Assembly (NCBI GenBank): GCA_037200975.1 | Contig: JBBCGI010000001.1 | Location: forward strand, 2,852,001-2,916,000 | Reading direction: 5' to 3' | DNA length: 64,000 bases | Source: Pseudomonadota bacterium | GTDB lineage: Bacteria > Pseudomonadota > Gammaproteobacteria > Steroidobacterales > Steroidobacteraceae | Shown: piece after piece, positions 53,580 through 61,858 of the stretch | Numbering within the stretch: the first letter of the stretch is position 1 | Layout: each line of letters starts with the position of its first letter | Made by a program: the position numbers and the translations under genes | The notes under the pieces: model-generated | The model's database searches: none | Seen by the model: the letters and a program-made list of their open reading frames with translations, nothing else | Told to the model about the DNA's origin: nothing

Positions 53580-53664
53580 GTTAAAGGGGACATGCCTATT
53601 TATTGCCCGCTGACACCGCAAATCGAGCCTGACATCGCCAATAAATAGGCATGTCCCCTTTAAC
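53580..53664. repeat. Long palindrome, copy 2 (REP/REPIN-like element)
   Basis: Perfect 26-base arms at 53580-53605 and 53639-53664 share the AGGGGACATGCCTATTTATT core with copy 1, but enclose a 33-base unrelated spacer. The spacer itself contains a near-direct repeat (CTGACACCGC/CTGACATCGC at 53610 and 53629). TTAAAGGGG is also duplicated directly at 53572-53580. The element exactly fills the gap between convergent genes, and its right arm includes the SDR stop codon. Confidence 0.87.
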
Positions 53665-54463
53665 GCCGCTGGCGGATGGCACGCTCCGCGATACGATCGA
53701 TCAGCGACGGCGCGATCAGCTTCAGCCAGCGGCCTAACTTCCCGCGCGTCGACATCACCACCAGCCGTTGCCGCTTCGCGATCGCGCGCACGATGCCCTG
53801 GGCGCAATCCTCCGCGGTCATGATCTTCGCGACCTGCATCGGTGAGGCACCGAGCGGCTCGCCGTCCGCGCCGATCGCGCGTTTGTGGATTTCCGACACC
53901 ACGAAATCCGGCGCGATCACGCTCACGTCGACACCCGTGCCGCGCAGCTCGATGCGCAGCGAATCGAAGAATCCGATCATCGCGTGTTTGCTCGCTGCGT
54001 ATCCGGTGCGTTCGGGCACGCCGGTCAGTCCGGCGATGCTCGCGACGGCGACCAGCAGTCCTTTCGACTGCTTGAGATGCGGCAGCGCAAGCGCGGTGAG
54101 CCGCACCGGCGCCAGATAATTCACCTGCATCAGCCGCTCGAAGATCTCGAGATCGGCGACCGCATCGAACCGGCTCCACATCGTGATGCCCGCGTTGTGG
54201 ATGACGATGTCTATCCCGCCAAAGTTCTGCAGCGTCGTTTCGACCAGCCAGCCGCAGTCGACTTCGTTCGCGATGTCGGTGGGCACCACCAGCGTTTCGC
54301 CGCCGCGGGCGCGGCACTCGCGCGCGAGTTCTTCGAGCCGCGCCGCGTCGCGCGCCGCCAGCGCCACGCGTGCTCCCTGCGCGCTCAGCGCCAGTGCCAG
54401 CGCGCGGCCGATGCCCTCGGATGCTCCCGTCAGAATGATCCTGCGACCTGCGAGTCTGGTCAT
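53660..54463 (-). CDS. Short-chain dehydrogenase/reductase
   Basis: 267-residue classical SDR. Cofactor motif TGASEGIGRALA (about 12-23), NAG in VIHNAGITM, catalytic Ser in VASIAGLTG and YAASK (Tyr and Lys). The Arg-containing second strand (ALAARDAARLEEL) suggests NADP preference. C-terminal region RGKLGRWLKLIAPSLIDRIAERAIRQRR is basic and may associate with membrane, as in lipid-acting SDRs. Divergent from plsB across about 108 bp. Confidence 0.92.
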   Translation of the reverse strand: MTRLAGRRIILTGASEGIGRALALALSAQGARVALAARDAARLEELARECRARGGETLVVPTDIANEVDCGWLVETTLQNFGGIDIVIHNAGITMWSRFDAVADLEIFERLMQVNYLAPVRLTALALPHLKQSKGLLVAVASIAGLTGVPERTGYAASKHAMIGFFDSLRIELRGTGVDVSVIAPDFVVSEIHKRAIGADGEPLGASPMQVAKIMTAEDCAQGIVRAIAKRQRLVVMSTRGKLGRWLKLIAPSLIDRIAERAIRQRR

Positions 54464-54571
54464 ATTGCTCCTGCGGCCCCGTTTTCTTGGGCGCAGTTTC
54501 TTTCGGAAAATGCCCAGTCGGCTACACTGCCGCGCCTAACATGATACGGCCGGGGGCGCATCGCGAGACGC

Positions 54572-57013
54572 ATGGGTTGGTTGCTGCGACGATTCTTCAG
54601 GCTCTGGGTGCGCGCCGCCGTTCAGCCGGCGGAGGCACCGCCGTCGCTGACCGCTCCGGCCGCACCGGTGTGTTACGTGCTCGAGCGCGATTCGATCGCG
54701 GATCTGGCCGTGCTCTGCAATGTCGCGGCCCGGATGAACCTGCCATACCCGGAGAGGCGTTCGGCGAATCTCCCGGTCGAGCAACGCCGCTCCTACTTTG
54801 ATGTCGGCCGCCGACGCCGCTTCTGGGACGCGACGCATACGCGGCGGCCGCCGCCGCACCTGCTGGCGCTGGTCGAATCGCTGATCGGACAGCAGGGTGG
54901 TGAGCCGGCGCGCGATGTGCTGCTGGTGCCCACCGCGGTGTACTGGGGCCGCGCTCCGCAGAAAGAAGGCTCGTGGCTGCGGCTGCTGTTCGCCGAGAAC
55001 TGGGCGCTGACCACTCGGGCGCGCAAGTTTTTCGCCGTGCTCATCAACGGCCGCAATGTGTTCGTCGAGGTCGGCGCACCCATCAGCCTGCGTTCGCTGC
55101 TCGATGCCGCGCCGGCCACCGACCAGGCGCGCCGCGTCACGCGCGTCCTGCGCGGCGTGTTGCGCCGCCAGCGCGCCACGCGTATCGGTCCCGATCTTTC
55201 GCACCGCCGCACCATCGTCGCGCGCGTGTTGCGTGCGCGGGCGGTGCGCGCGGTGGTGGCCTCCGAGGCGCGCGAAAAACACGACAAGTTCCGGCCCGGG
55301 CTGCTGACCGCGCGCAAGTACGCCTTCGAGATCGCAGCTAACTACTCGCACCCGTTCGTGCAGGTCGCCGAGAAGCTGCTCGGCCGCGTGTGGAACCGCG
55401 TGTACGACGGCGTGAAATTCAACCATGCCGCGACGCTCAAGGAGATCTCCGAAGGCAACGAAGTCGTGTTCGTGCCCTGCCACCGCAGCCACATGGACTA
55501 CCTGCTGCTGTCGTACGTGATCTACCACGCCGGTTACGCGCTGCCGCACATCGCCGCCGGCATCAACCTCAACATTCCCGTCGTCGGGCGTTTCCTGCGC
55601 AAGGGCGGCGCGTTTTTCATCCGCCGCTCGTTCGCCGGCAATGCGTTGTACACCGTGGTGTTCATGAAGTACCTGGCCGCCATCATGGCGCGCGGGCATT
55701 CGATCGAATACTTCATCGAGGGCGGGCGGTCGCGCACCGGGCGGCTGCTGCATCCGAAGACCGGCATGTTGTCGATGACGGTGCGCAGCTTCCTGCGCGA
55801 CCCGGTGCGGCCGGTGGTGTTCGTGCCGGTGTACTTCGGCTACGAACGCATCGTCGAGGCCAACACCTACATCTCCGAATTGTCGGGCGCTCCCAAGAAG
55901 AAGGAGAGCTGGTTCGACCTGCTGGCGTCGCTGCGCGTGTTGCGCGAGCGGTTCGGCACGGTGCACGTGAACGTCGGCGAGCCCATCCGGCTCAACGACC
56001 TGCTCGACGCCGCGCTGCCGAGCTGGCGCGAACAACGCTTCGACGACGACACGCGTCTGCCGGCCGTCAACGCGCTGGTCGGCGACCTGTCGCTCGCCAT
56101 CATGCGCGGCATCAATTCCGCCGCCGCCGTCACGCCGATCAACCTGCTCGCGACCACGTTGTTGGCGTCGCCGCGCGGCGCACTGCCCGAAAGCGGCCTG
56201 CTCGCGCAGCTCGAGCTCTACCTCAAACTGCTGCGCACCTCGCCCTACAGCGCCCGGATCACGGTCACCGACGCGACTCCGGCCGAAATTGTGGTTTACG
56301 GCGAAACGCTCAAGATCATTTCGCGCGTGCCTCACAAACTCGGCGACATCGTGAAGATGAGCGATGAAAGCGCGCAGCTCATCGCCTATTACCGCAACAA
56401 CGTCCTGCACCTGTTCGCGCTGCCCTCGCTGGTGGCCTGTGCGTTCATCGGCAATTCCATGTTGCGCACCGAGGACATCCAGCGCCTGGCGTGGCGCGTC
56501 TATCCCTACGTGGCGGCCGAGCTTTTCCTGCGCTGGCGCGAAGAGGAACTCGCGGGTGTCATCGACGGTGTTCTTGCTGCACTGGCCGAACAAGGTGTGC
56601 TGCAGCCCAACGAGGATCGCAGCGCGTGGCGGCGGCCGCCGCCGGATTCCCCGGCCGCGATGCAGCTGTCGATGCTGGCGCAGGCCACCATCCAGACCAT
56701 CGAGCGTTACTACCTCGCGATCTCGCTGCTGATGAAGGCCGGCAGCGGCACGATCACCCAGAAGGTGCTCGAACAGCAATGTCAGCTCGCCGCCCAGCGC
56801 ATGAACATGCTGTACGGCTTCAATTCGCCGGAATTCTTCGATCGCGCGCTGTTCGAGAATTTCATCGATCTGCTGCGCGAACGCGGCGTCGTGCAGGCGG
56901 GCGATGCCGGCACGCTCGAATTCGACGACGTGCTGGTGCGCGTGGCTGCGGATGCCCAGCTGGTGTTGTCGGAGCAGATACGCCACAGCATTCTGCAGGT
57001 GACCCAGGTCTAG
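54572..57013 (+). CDS. plsB: Glycerol-3-phosphate 1-O-acyltransferase
   Basis: 813 residues, the size of E. coli PlsB (807). Catalyses the first step of phospholipid synthesis, acylating glycerol 3-phosphate at sn-1 on the inner membrane. Block I is HRSHMDYLL (H304, D309); block II GGAFFIRRSFAGNALY; block III FIEGGRSRTGRLLHPKTGML; block IV VVFVPVYFGYERI. The ATG at 54572 is consistent with family N-termini. Monocistronic, with a hairpin 5 bp after the stop. Confidence 0.96.
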   Translation: MGWLLRRFFRLWVRAAVQPAEAPPSLTAPAAPVCYVLERDSIADLAVLCNVAARMNLPYPERRSANLPVEQRRSYFDVGRRRRFWDATHTRRPPPHLLALVESLIGQQGGEPARDVLLVPTAVYWGRAPQKEGSWLRLLFAENWALTTRARKFFAVLINGRNVFVEVGAPISLRSLLDAAPATDQARRVTRVLRGVLRRQRATRIGPDLSHRRTIVARVLRARAVRAVVASEAREKHDKFRPGLLTARKYAFEIAANYSHPFVQVAEKLLGRVWNRVYDGVKFNHAATLKEISEGNEVVFVPCHRSHMDYLLLSYVIYHAGYALPHIAAGINLNIPVVGRFLRKGGAFFIRRSFAGNALYTVVFMKYLAAIMARGHSIEYFIEGGRSRTGRLLHPKTGMLSMTVRSFLRDPVRPVVFVPVYFGYERIVEANTYISELSGAPKKKESWFDLLASLRVLRERFGTVHVNVGEPIRLNDLLDAALPSWREQRFDDDTRLPAVNALVGDLSLAIMRGINSAAAVTPINLLATTLLASPRGALPESGLLAQLELYLKLLRTSPYSARITVTDATPAEIVVYGETLKIISRVPHKLGDIVKMSDESAQLIAYYRNNVLHLFALPSLVACAFIGNSMLRTEDIQRLAWRVYPYVAAELFLRWREEELAGVIDGVLAALAEQGVLQPNEDRSAWRRPPPDSPAAMQLSMLAQATIQTIERYYLAISLLMKAGSGTITQKVLEQQCQLAAQRMNMLYGFNSPEFFDRALFENFIDLLRERGVVQAGDAGTLEFDDVLVRVAADAQLVLSEQIRHSILQVTQV

Positions 57014-57017
57014 CGGC

Positions 57018-57054
57018 AGCTAGGGAATCCCCGGGCTGCGGGGCCTCCCTAGCT
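57018..57054 (+). terminator. Hairpin after plsB, probable terminator
   Basis: AGCTAGGGA (57018-57026) pairs with TCCCTAGCT (57046-57054), with an inner CCCC/GGGG stem and a symmetric 2-base internal loop. Only a short T-run follows, so efficiency is uncertain. Confidence 0.6.
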
Positions 57055-57074
57055 TTGGCCCCGGAAGCCGCTGC

Positions 57075-57080
57075 TATACT
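57075..57080 (+). promoter_or_regulatory. -10-like TATACT upstream of the DUF1302 cluster
   Basis: TATACT lies 50 bp before the small leader frame at 57130 and 135 bp before the DUF1302 ATG. A -35 is not obvious (the plsB hairpin occupies that area). Confidence 0.45.
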
Positions 57081-57129
57081 CGCGCGCAACACGTCCGCGC
57101 GAAGGCGTCCACGAGGGGGAGGCAAACGC

Positions 57130-57222
57130 GTGGCGAACTCTAAGACGATACGGCCCATCGGTAAGGCTGCTCCCTCGTCACTCGCAGCTGTCCCGCGGTC
57201 TTCAGGGGAAAAGAATGAGTAA
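57130..57222 (+). CDS. Possible 30-residue leader peptide
   Basis: A GTG at 57130, with AGGGGGAGG seven bases upstream (57113-57122 region), opens a 30-codon frame beginning VANSKTIRPIGKAAP and ending GEKNE. Its TAA overlaps the DUF1302 ATG (ATGAGTAA), suggesting translational coupling. It has no recognised domain; it might be only an untranslated leader. Confidence 0.4.
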   Translation: MANSKTIRPIGKAAPSSLAAVPRSSGEKNE

Positions 57223-59332
57223 CGATCTGATCCGGCGATACGTCATGCGTTCGCTTCCGATCGTCGCAACGCTGGCCCTGGCGTCGCCCGCCACTTACGC
57301 CTGGGATTTCCAAAACGACGACGGCACCTTCACGGGTAGCTGGGACACGACGGTCACCTACGGACAAGCCTGGCGCATCGAATCGCGCGACTGCCGGCTC
57401 ATCGCCATTGCCGACGGCGGCTGCGGCCGCTCGCCCAACATCGACGATGGCGATCTCAACTACGGCACCGACATGTTCAGCCGGGCGCTCAAGGCGCTGA
57501 CCGAAGTCTCGCTCAACTATCGCGGCTTCGGTGCTTTCGTGCGCGCGTCGGGGTTGTACGACGACGCGGCGGCGGATACCGCACGCACCCCGCTTTCCGA
57601 CAGCTCCGAAAAACTCGTCAAGAACTACACGCGGCTGCTCGACGCCTTCGTATACGCCAAGTTCGACCTGGGCTCGATGGGCGCGGAGCTGCGCCTCGGC
57701 CGCCAGGCCGTGAGCTGGGGCGAGAGCACGTTCATCCAGAACGGCATCAACGTCATCAACCATTTCGACGTCTCGGCGCTGCGCGTGCCGGGTTCGGAGC
57801 TCAAGGAAGCGTTCCTGCCGCAGGAAATGGTGAACTTCAGCCTGCAGTTCAGCGACAACCTGTCGGCGCAGGCTATCTACCTCACCGACTGGAACGCGAC
57901 GGTGCCGGAACCCGCCGGTTCCTATTTCAGCAATAACGATTTCGCGCCCACTGGCGGTAGCAAGGTGGTGCTGGGCTTCGGCTCGTTCTCGGACCAGGGC
58001 GTCGACTTCCGCCCGCTCGGCGGGCCGTTGATCTCGAACTTCCAGACCGTCAATCGTCTGCCCACGGAGAAACCCTCCGACAGCGGACAGTACGGCTTCA
58101 ACCTCAAGTACTACGCGCCGGGCTTCAACAACGGCACGGAGTTCGGCCTGTTCTTCCTGAACTACCACAGCCGTCTGCCGATGATTTCGGGTCGCACCGG
58201 CTCACAGGCCGGAATCGGTAATGCCTTCGGTGCGTTGAACGCCGTCGGCGCGGCGGCGCAGGGCCTCGCCGCGGGTCTGCCGCAGGCGGCGGCCATCGCC
58301 ACCGCCGCCCAGCTCGGCGTGGCGCGATCGGCGGCCGCGGGCGGAAATCTTTCGCTGGCGACGGCCACGCAGTACGCCAGCATCGGCGCCGGCACGCAGC
58401 TGGCGCGCGGCGACGTCACGGCGCAGGCCACCAACATCGCCACGCACGAGTACGCGCTCACCGCGGGTTACTTCACCGAGTACCCGGAAGACATCAAGCT
58501 GATCGGACTGTCGTTCAACACGCAGTTGCAATGGGGCGGCATCGCGCTGCAGGGCGAAGTCGCGTATCGCCAGGATGTGCCGCTGCAATGGGACGACGTC
58601 GAATTGCTGTTCGCGGCACTCACGCCGTTCGAGCAGGGACTCGCGACGTTGCGCGGGACGCCGCTGCCCACCACCTGCCCGACCGGCGTTCCGGCCGCTT
58701 CGACGCTCACGCATTGCGGCCAGCTCGGCGGCTACGGCGTGAACGAGAAAGTGCAGGGCTGGGGCCTCTACGACACCTACCAGGTGCAGTTCACCGCCAC
58801 CAAGACCTTCTCCAATGTGCTCAAAGCGGCGCAGATGGTGGTGGTGGCCGAGGCGGGCCTGTCGCATGTGCAGGACATGCCGGACAAATTGACCGGCGGA
58901 CCGAACGATCGCGGCCTGCGCTTCAACGGCCCGGCTACCAATGTGAGCGGCAACTACGAGCTGCGCGGCCGTCATTGCCCGACGATCTCCGCGGCGGACT
59001 GCCTGGCGCTGGATCTGGTCGAGCCGCAGAACCGCTTCGCCGACGCCACTTCTTATGGCTACCGCGTCGCCGGCCGCCTGGAATATCCGGGCCTCGTGGG
59101 TCCGTGGAACGTGCTGCCGCGCTTCAACTGGCAGCACGACGTCAAGGGCACGACGCCGGGACCCGGCGGCAACTTCGTCGAAGGACGCTACGGCCTCACG
59201 CTCGGCGTCGAGGCGAACCTTCGGGCCACCTGGGCGGTCGACATGTCATGGACGAAGTTCGGCGGCGCCGGACGGTTCAACGACCTCAACGATCGCGACT
59301 ATGTCGCGGCCACGCTCAAGTTCTCGTTCTGA
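57215..59332 (+). CDS. DUF1302 family outer-membrane-type protein
   Basis: 705 residues. Signal peptide with a cut near residue 29 (PATYA|WDF), then long beta-strand-rich sequence with the family start (WDFQNDDGTFTGSWDTTVTYGQAWR), LGRQAVSWGESTFIQNGINVINHFDVSALRVPGSE, and an aromatic C-terminus AATLKFSF typical of outer-membrane barrels. An Ala-rich insertion at about 345-395 is odd. DUF1302 and DUF1329 genes travel together in organisms using hydrophobic compounds; the role is thought to be transport. Ribosome site AGGGGA precedes the start. Confidence 0.92.
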   Translation: MSNDLIRRYVMRSLPIVATLALASPATYAWDFQNDDGTFTGSWDTTVTYGQAWRIESRDCRLIAIADGGCGRSPNIDDGDLNYGTDMFSRALKALTEVSLNYRGFGAFVRASGLYDDAAADTARTPLSDSSEKLVKNYTRLLDAFVYAKFDLGSMGAELRLGRQAVSWGESTFIQNGINVINHFDVSALRVPGSELKEAFLPQEMVNFSLQFSDNLSAQAIYLTDWNATVPEPAGSYFSNNDFAPTGGSKVVLGFGSFSDQGVDFRPLGGPLISNFQTVNRLPTEKPSDSGQYGFNLKYYAPGFNNGTEFGLFFLNYHSRLPMISGRTGSQAGIGNAFGALNAVGAAAQGLAAGLPQAAAIATAAQLGVARSAAAGGNLSLATATQYASIGAGTQLARGDVTAQATNIATHEYALTAGYFTEYPEDIKLIGLSFNTQLQWGGIALQGEVAYRQDVPLQWDDVELLFAALTPFEQGLATLRGTPLPTTCPTGVPAASTLTHCGQLGGYGVNEKVQGWGLYDTYQVQFTATKTFSNVLKAAQMVVVAEAGLSHVQDMPDKLTGGPNDRGLRFNGPATNVSGNYELRGRHCPTISAADCLALDLVEPQNRFADATSYGYRVAGRLEYPGLVGPWNVLPRFNWQHDVKGTTPGPGGNFVEGRYGLTLGVEANLRATWAVDMSWTKFGGAGRFNDLNDRDYVAATLKFSF

Positions 59333-59351
59333 TCGCGACGAGGGGAATTTC

Positions 59352-60731
59352 ATGCTGAAAAAATTCGTAGCTCCCGTTCTGGGAATGATGGCGGGACTGA
59401 CGCTGGGCGTGCACGCGATGGCGGCCGTGTCGGCCAGCGATGCCGCGAAGCTCGGCGCCGAGCTCACGCCGCTGGGCGCCGAGAAAGCCGGCAATGCCGA
59501 CGGCTCCATTCCCGCGTGGGACGGTGGCATCACCTCGGCGGCGCAGGCGGGGTTCGCGAACTTCCGCCCGGGCCAGCATCACCCCGATCCGTACGCCAGC
59601 GACAAACCGCTGTACACCGTGACCGCGGCCAACATGGGGCAATACGCGAACAAGCTGACCGAAGGCCACAAGAAGCTGCTGCAGACGTACAAGGCCACGT
59701 TCAAGATGAACGTGTACCCGACGCATCGCAGCGCGGCCGCGCCGCAGCGGATTTATGACGCCACCAAGCGCATCGCGACCACCGCGCAGCTGGCGAAGGA
59801 TGGCAACGGCGTCACCAACGCCGGGGAAGGCATTCCGTTCCCGATTCCGCAGTCGGGTGTCGAAGTGTTCTGGAACCACGTGCTGCGTTATCGCGGCGAC
59901 GTCATCGTGCGCAACATCGGCCAGGCGCCGGTGACCGCGGGCGGTGATTACACGATGGTCAAGTTCCGCGACGAGACGATGGTCGCGTACAGCCTGGCGG
60001 GCGCGAAGAGCGAGAACCTCAACAACATCATCGCGTATTTCATCCAGGAGACAGTCGCGCCCGCGCGCCTCGCCGGCGAAGTGCTGCTGGTGCAGGAGAC
60101 GCTGGATCAGTCGCTCGAGAATCGCCGCGCCTGGGTCTACAACCCGGGACAGCGCCGCGTGCGCCGCGCGCCGAACGTGGCGTTCGACAATCCCGGCACC
60201 AACTCGGACAACCTGCGCACCTCCGACCAGTTCGACATGTACAACGGCAGCCCGCAGCGTTACGACTGGACGCTGGTCGGCAAGAAAGAGCTGCTGGTGC
60301 CGTACAACAGCTACAAGCTCAACTCGAACACGCTCAAGTACGGCGACATCCTCAAGAAGAATCACATCAACCCGGACGTGGCGCGTTACGAGCTGCATCG
60401 CGTCTGGGTGGTGGATTCGAAACTCAAGGCGGGGCAGAGCCATCTCTACAGCCGACGCACCTTGTACGTGGATGAGGACAGCTGGCAGATCGTGGCCGTG
60501 GATTGCTACGACAGCCGTGGTCAGCTCTATCGCGTCCAGGAAGGCCACGTCATCAATTTCTACGAAGTGCCGGCGCTGTGGACCGCGCTCGAGACGGTGT
60601 ACGACCTGAGCAACGGCCGTTACCTGGCGCTCGGCCTCGACAACGAAGAGCCGCGCAGCCGCGACTTCTCGCAGAAGCGCACCGTGGCCGACTACCAGCC
60701 CGCCGCCCTGCAACGCCGCGGCGTGCGTTGA
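59352..60731 (+). CDS. DUF1329 family exported protein (LolB-like fold expected)
   Basis: 459 residues from ATG 59352 (AGGGGA upstream). Signal peptide to about residue 24 (HAMAAV), then family motifs KLGAELTPLGAEKAGNADGSIPAWDGG, GVEVFWNHVLRYRGD, ENRRAWVYNPGQRRVRRAPNVAFDNPG and a DEDSWQIVAVDCYDSRGQLYRVQEGH segment. Periplasmic or outer-membrane associated; proposed to carry lipids or hydrophobic ligands by analogy to LolA/LolB folds. 19 bp from DUF1302 and probably in its operon. Confidence 0.93.
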   Translation: MLKKFVAPVLGMMAGLTLGVHAMAAVSASDAAKLGAELTPLGAEKAGNADGSIPAWDGGITSAAQAGFANFRPGQHHPDPYASDKPLYTVTAANMGQYANKLTEGHKKLLQTYKATFKMNVYPTHRSAAAPQRIYDATKRIATTAQLAKDGNGVTNAGEGIPFPIPQSGVEVFWNHVLRYRGDVIVRNIGQAPVTAGGDYTMVKFRDETMVAYSLAGAKSENLNNIIAYFIQETVAPARLAGEVLLVQETLDQSLENRRAWVYNPGQRRVRRAPNVAFDNPGTNSDNLRTSDQFDMYNGSPQRYDWTLVGKKELLVPYNSYKLNSNTLKYGDILKKNHINPDVARYELHRVWVVDSKLKAGQSHLYSRRTLYVDEDSWQIVAVDCYDSRGQLYRVQEGHVINFYEVPALWTALETVYDLSNGRYLALGLDNEEPRSRDFSQKRTVADYQPAALQRRGVR

Positions 60732-60752
60732 TCGAATAAGGTGCCGCGAATG

Positions 60753-60810
60753 AAGGTGCCGGGTGGGGAAAGTGGGGAGAGGACTCCCCACTTTCCCCAC
60801 CCGGCACCTT
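60753..60810. repeat. 27-bp perfect palindrome with 4-base loop
   Basis: Arms 60753-60779 and 60784-60810 are perfect reverse complements (beginning AAGGTGCCGGGTGGGG) around AGGA. A partial extra copy of AAGGTGCCG starts at about 60738. It is a different family from the 47422/53580 element and lies between two genes of one apparent operon, so it may attenuate or process the transcript. Confidence 0.85.
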
Positions 60811-60827
60811 TCACACGGGGGTTCTGG

Positions 60828-61856
60828 ATGAGGCGTCCATTCGGCCTCGCGCTGATCGTGGCACTCGCGGGCTCGGGCTTCGTGCCGGCCGTCGCGCCGG
60901 CGCAGATCGATCCCAACGACTTCGCCAACAAGCCGGCGGAGATCGAGCCGCTGGCCGCGCAGTCGTTGCTGCTCGACCTGGCCGTCGCGGGCAGCCGCAT
61001 GGTCGCCGTGGGCGAGCGTGGCCACGTGTTGCTCTCCGACGATCAGGGCGCGACCTGGCGCCAGGCGAAGAGCGTCCCCACGCGCGCCATGCTCACCGCC
61101 GTGTTCTTCGCCGACAACGAATACGGCTGGGCCGTCGGCCACGACGAAACCATTCTCAACACCGTCGATGGCGGCGAGACGTGGACGCGTTCGCACTTCG
61201 CGCCCGAAGCGCAGCAGCCCTTGCTCGACCTGTGGTTCGCGAATCGCGTCAGCGGCATTGCCGTGGGCGCCTACGGCGCCTACTTCACCACCAATGACGG
61301 CGGCCGGCACTGGGCCAGCGCGAAATTCGTCGCACCGCCGGCGACGAAGCCGGAAGGCGCACCCGCGGCCGCGGACGACGAGCCTCCGCCTGACTACCAC
61401 CTCAACCGCATCGTCGGCGTGGGCAATCGCCTGTACGTCGCCGCCGAAGGCGGGCAACTGTATCGCTCCGACGATCGCGGTGCGCACTGGCGCGCATTGC
61501 CGTCGCCTTACGAGGGCAGTTTCTTCGGCCTCGTGCCGATCCGCGGCGAGGGCCTGCTGGCGTTCGGCTTGCGCGGCCACCTGTTCCGTTCGGCCGATGC
61601 CGGCGAGACCTGGCACGAGCTCGATTCGCACACTACCGCGATGCTGACCGATGGCGTCGCCATCAACGACCTGCGCGTCGTCATCGGCGGCCTCGCCGGC
61701 GTGTTGCTGGTGTCGGGTGATGCCGGCGAAACCTTCCGGCTGACGCAGCAGGACGATCGCAAGGGCGTCTCGGCGCTGCTGCCCGGTCCGGCCGGCACGG
61801 TGATCGTCGCCGGTGAAGGCGGCGTACGCACCATCCACCTCGACGGGGGTAGTTAG
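60828..61856 (+). CDS. Ycf48-like / BNR-repeat beta-propeller exported protein
   Basis: 342 residues. Signal peptide (MRRPFGLALIVALAGSGFVPAVAPA). About five to six short beta-propeller blades follow, each with a GxTW or DxGxxW turn: SDDQGATWRQA, TVDGGETWTRS, TNDGGRHWASA, SDDRGAHWRAL, SADAGETWHEL, SGDAGETFRL. These are Ycf48/sortilin-type repeats. The start is ATG 60828; an upstream open frame runs through the palindrome and is not credible. It lies directly before an MMPL transporter gene, 2 bp apart, and is probably its periplasmic partner. Confidence 0.9.
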   Translation: MRRPFGLALIVALAGSGFVPAVAPAQIDPNDFANKPAEIEPLAAQSLLLDLAVAGSRMVAVGERGHVLLSDDQGATWRQAKSVPTRAMLTAVFFADNEYGWAVGHDETILNTVDGGETWTRSHFAPEAQQPLLDLWFANRVSGIAVGAYGAYFTTNDGGRHWASAKFVAPPATKPEGAPAAADDEPPPDYHLNRIVGVGNRLYVAAEGGQLYRSDDRGAHWRALPSPYEGSFFGLVPIRGEGLLAFGLRGHLFRSADAGETWHELDSHTTAMLTDGVAINDLRVVIGGLAGVLLVSGDAGETFRLTQQDDRKGVSALLPGPAGTVIVAGEGGVRTIHLDGGS

Positions 61857-61858
61857 AC

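Noticed and set aside
54536-56986. An 816-codon minus-strand open frame opposite plsB
   Set aside because: His/Arg/Gln-rich shadow; plsB blocks I-IV are all in the plus frame.
60741-60827. N-terminal extension of the Ycf48-like protein
   Set aside because: The extension is translated from the 27-bp palindrome; a signal peptide begins exactly at ATG 60828.
59316-61838. An 840-codon minus-strand open frame
   Set aside because: It crosses two real genes and a palindromic repeat and has no motif.
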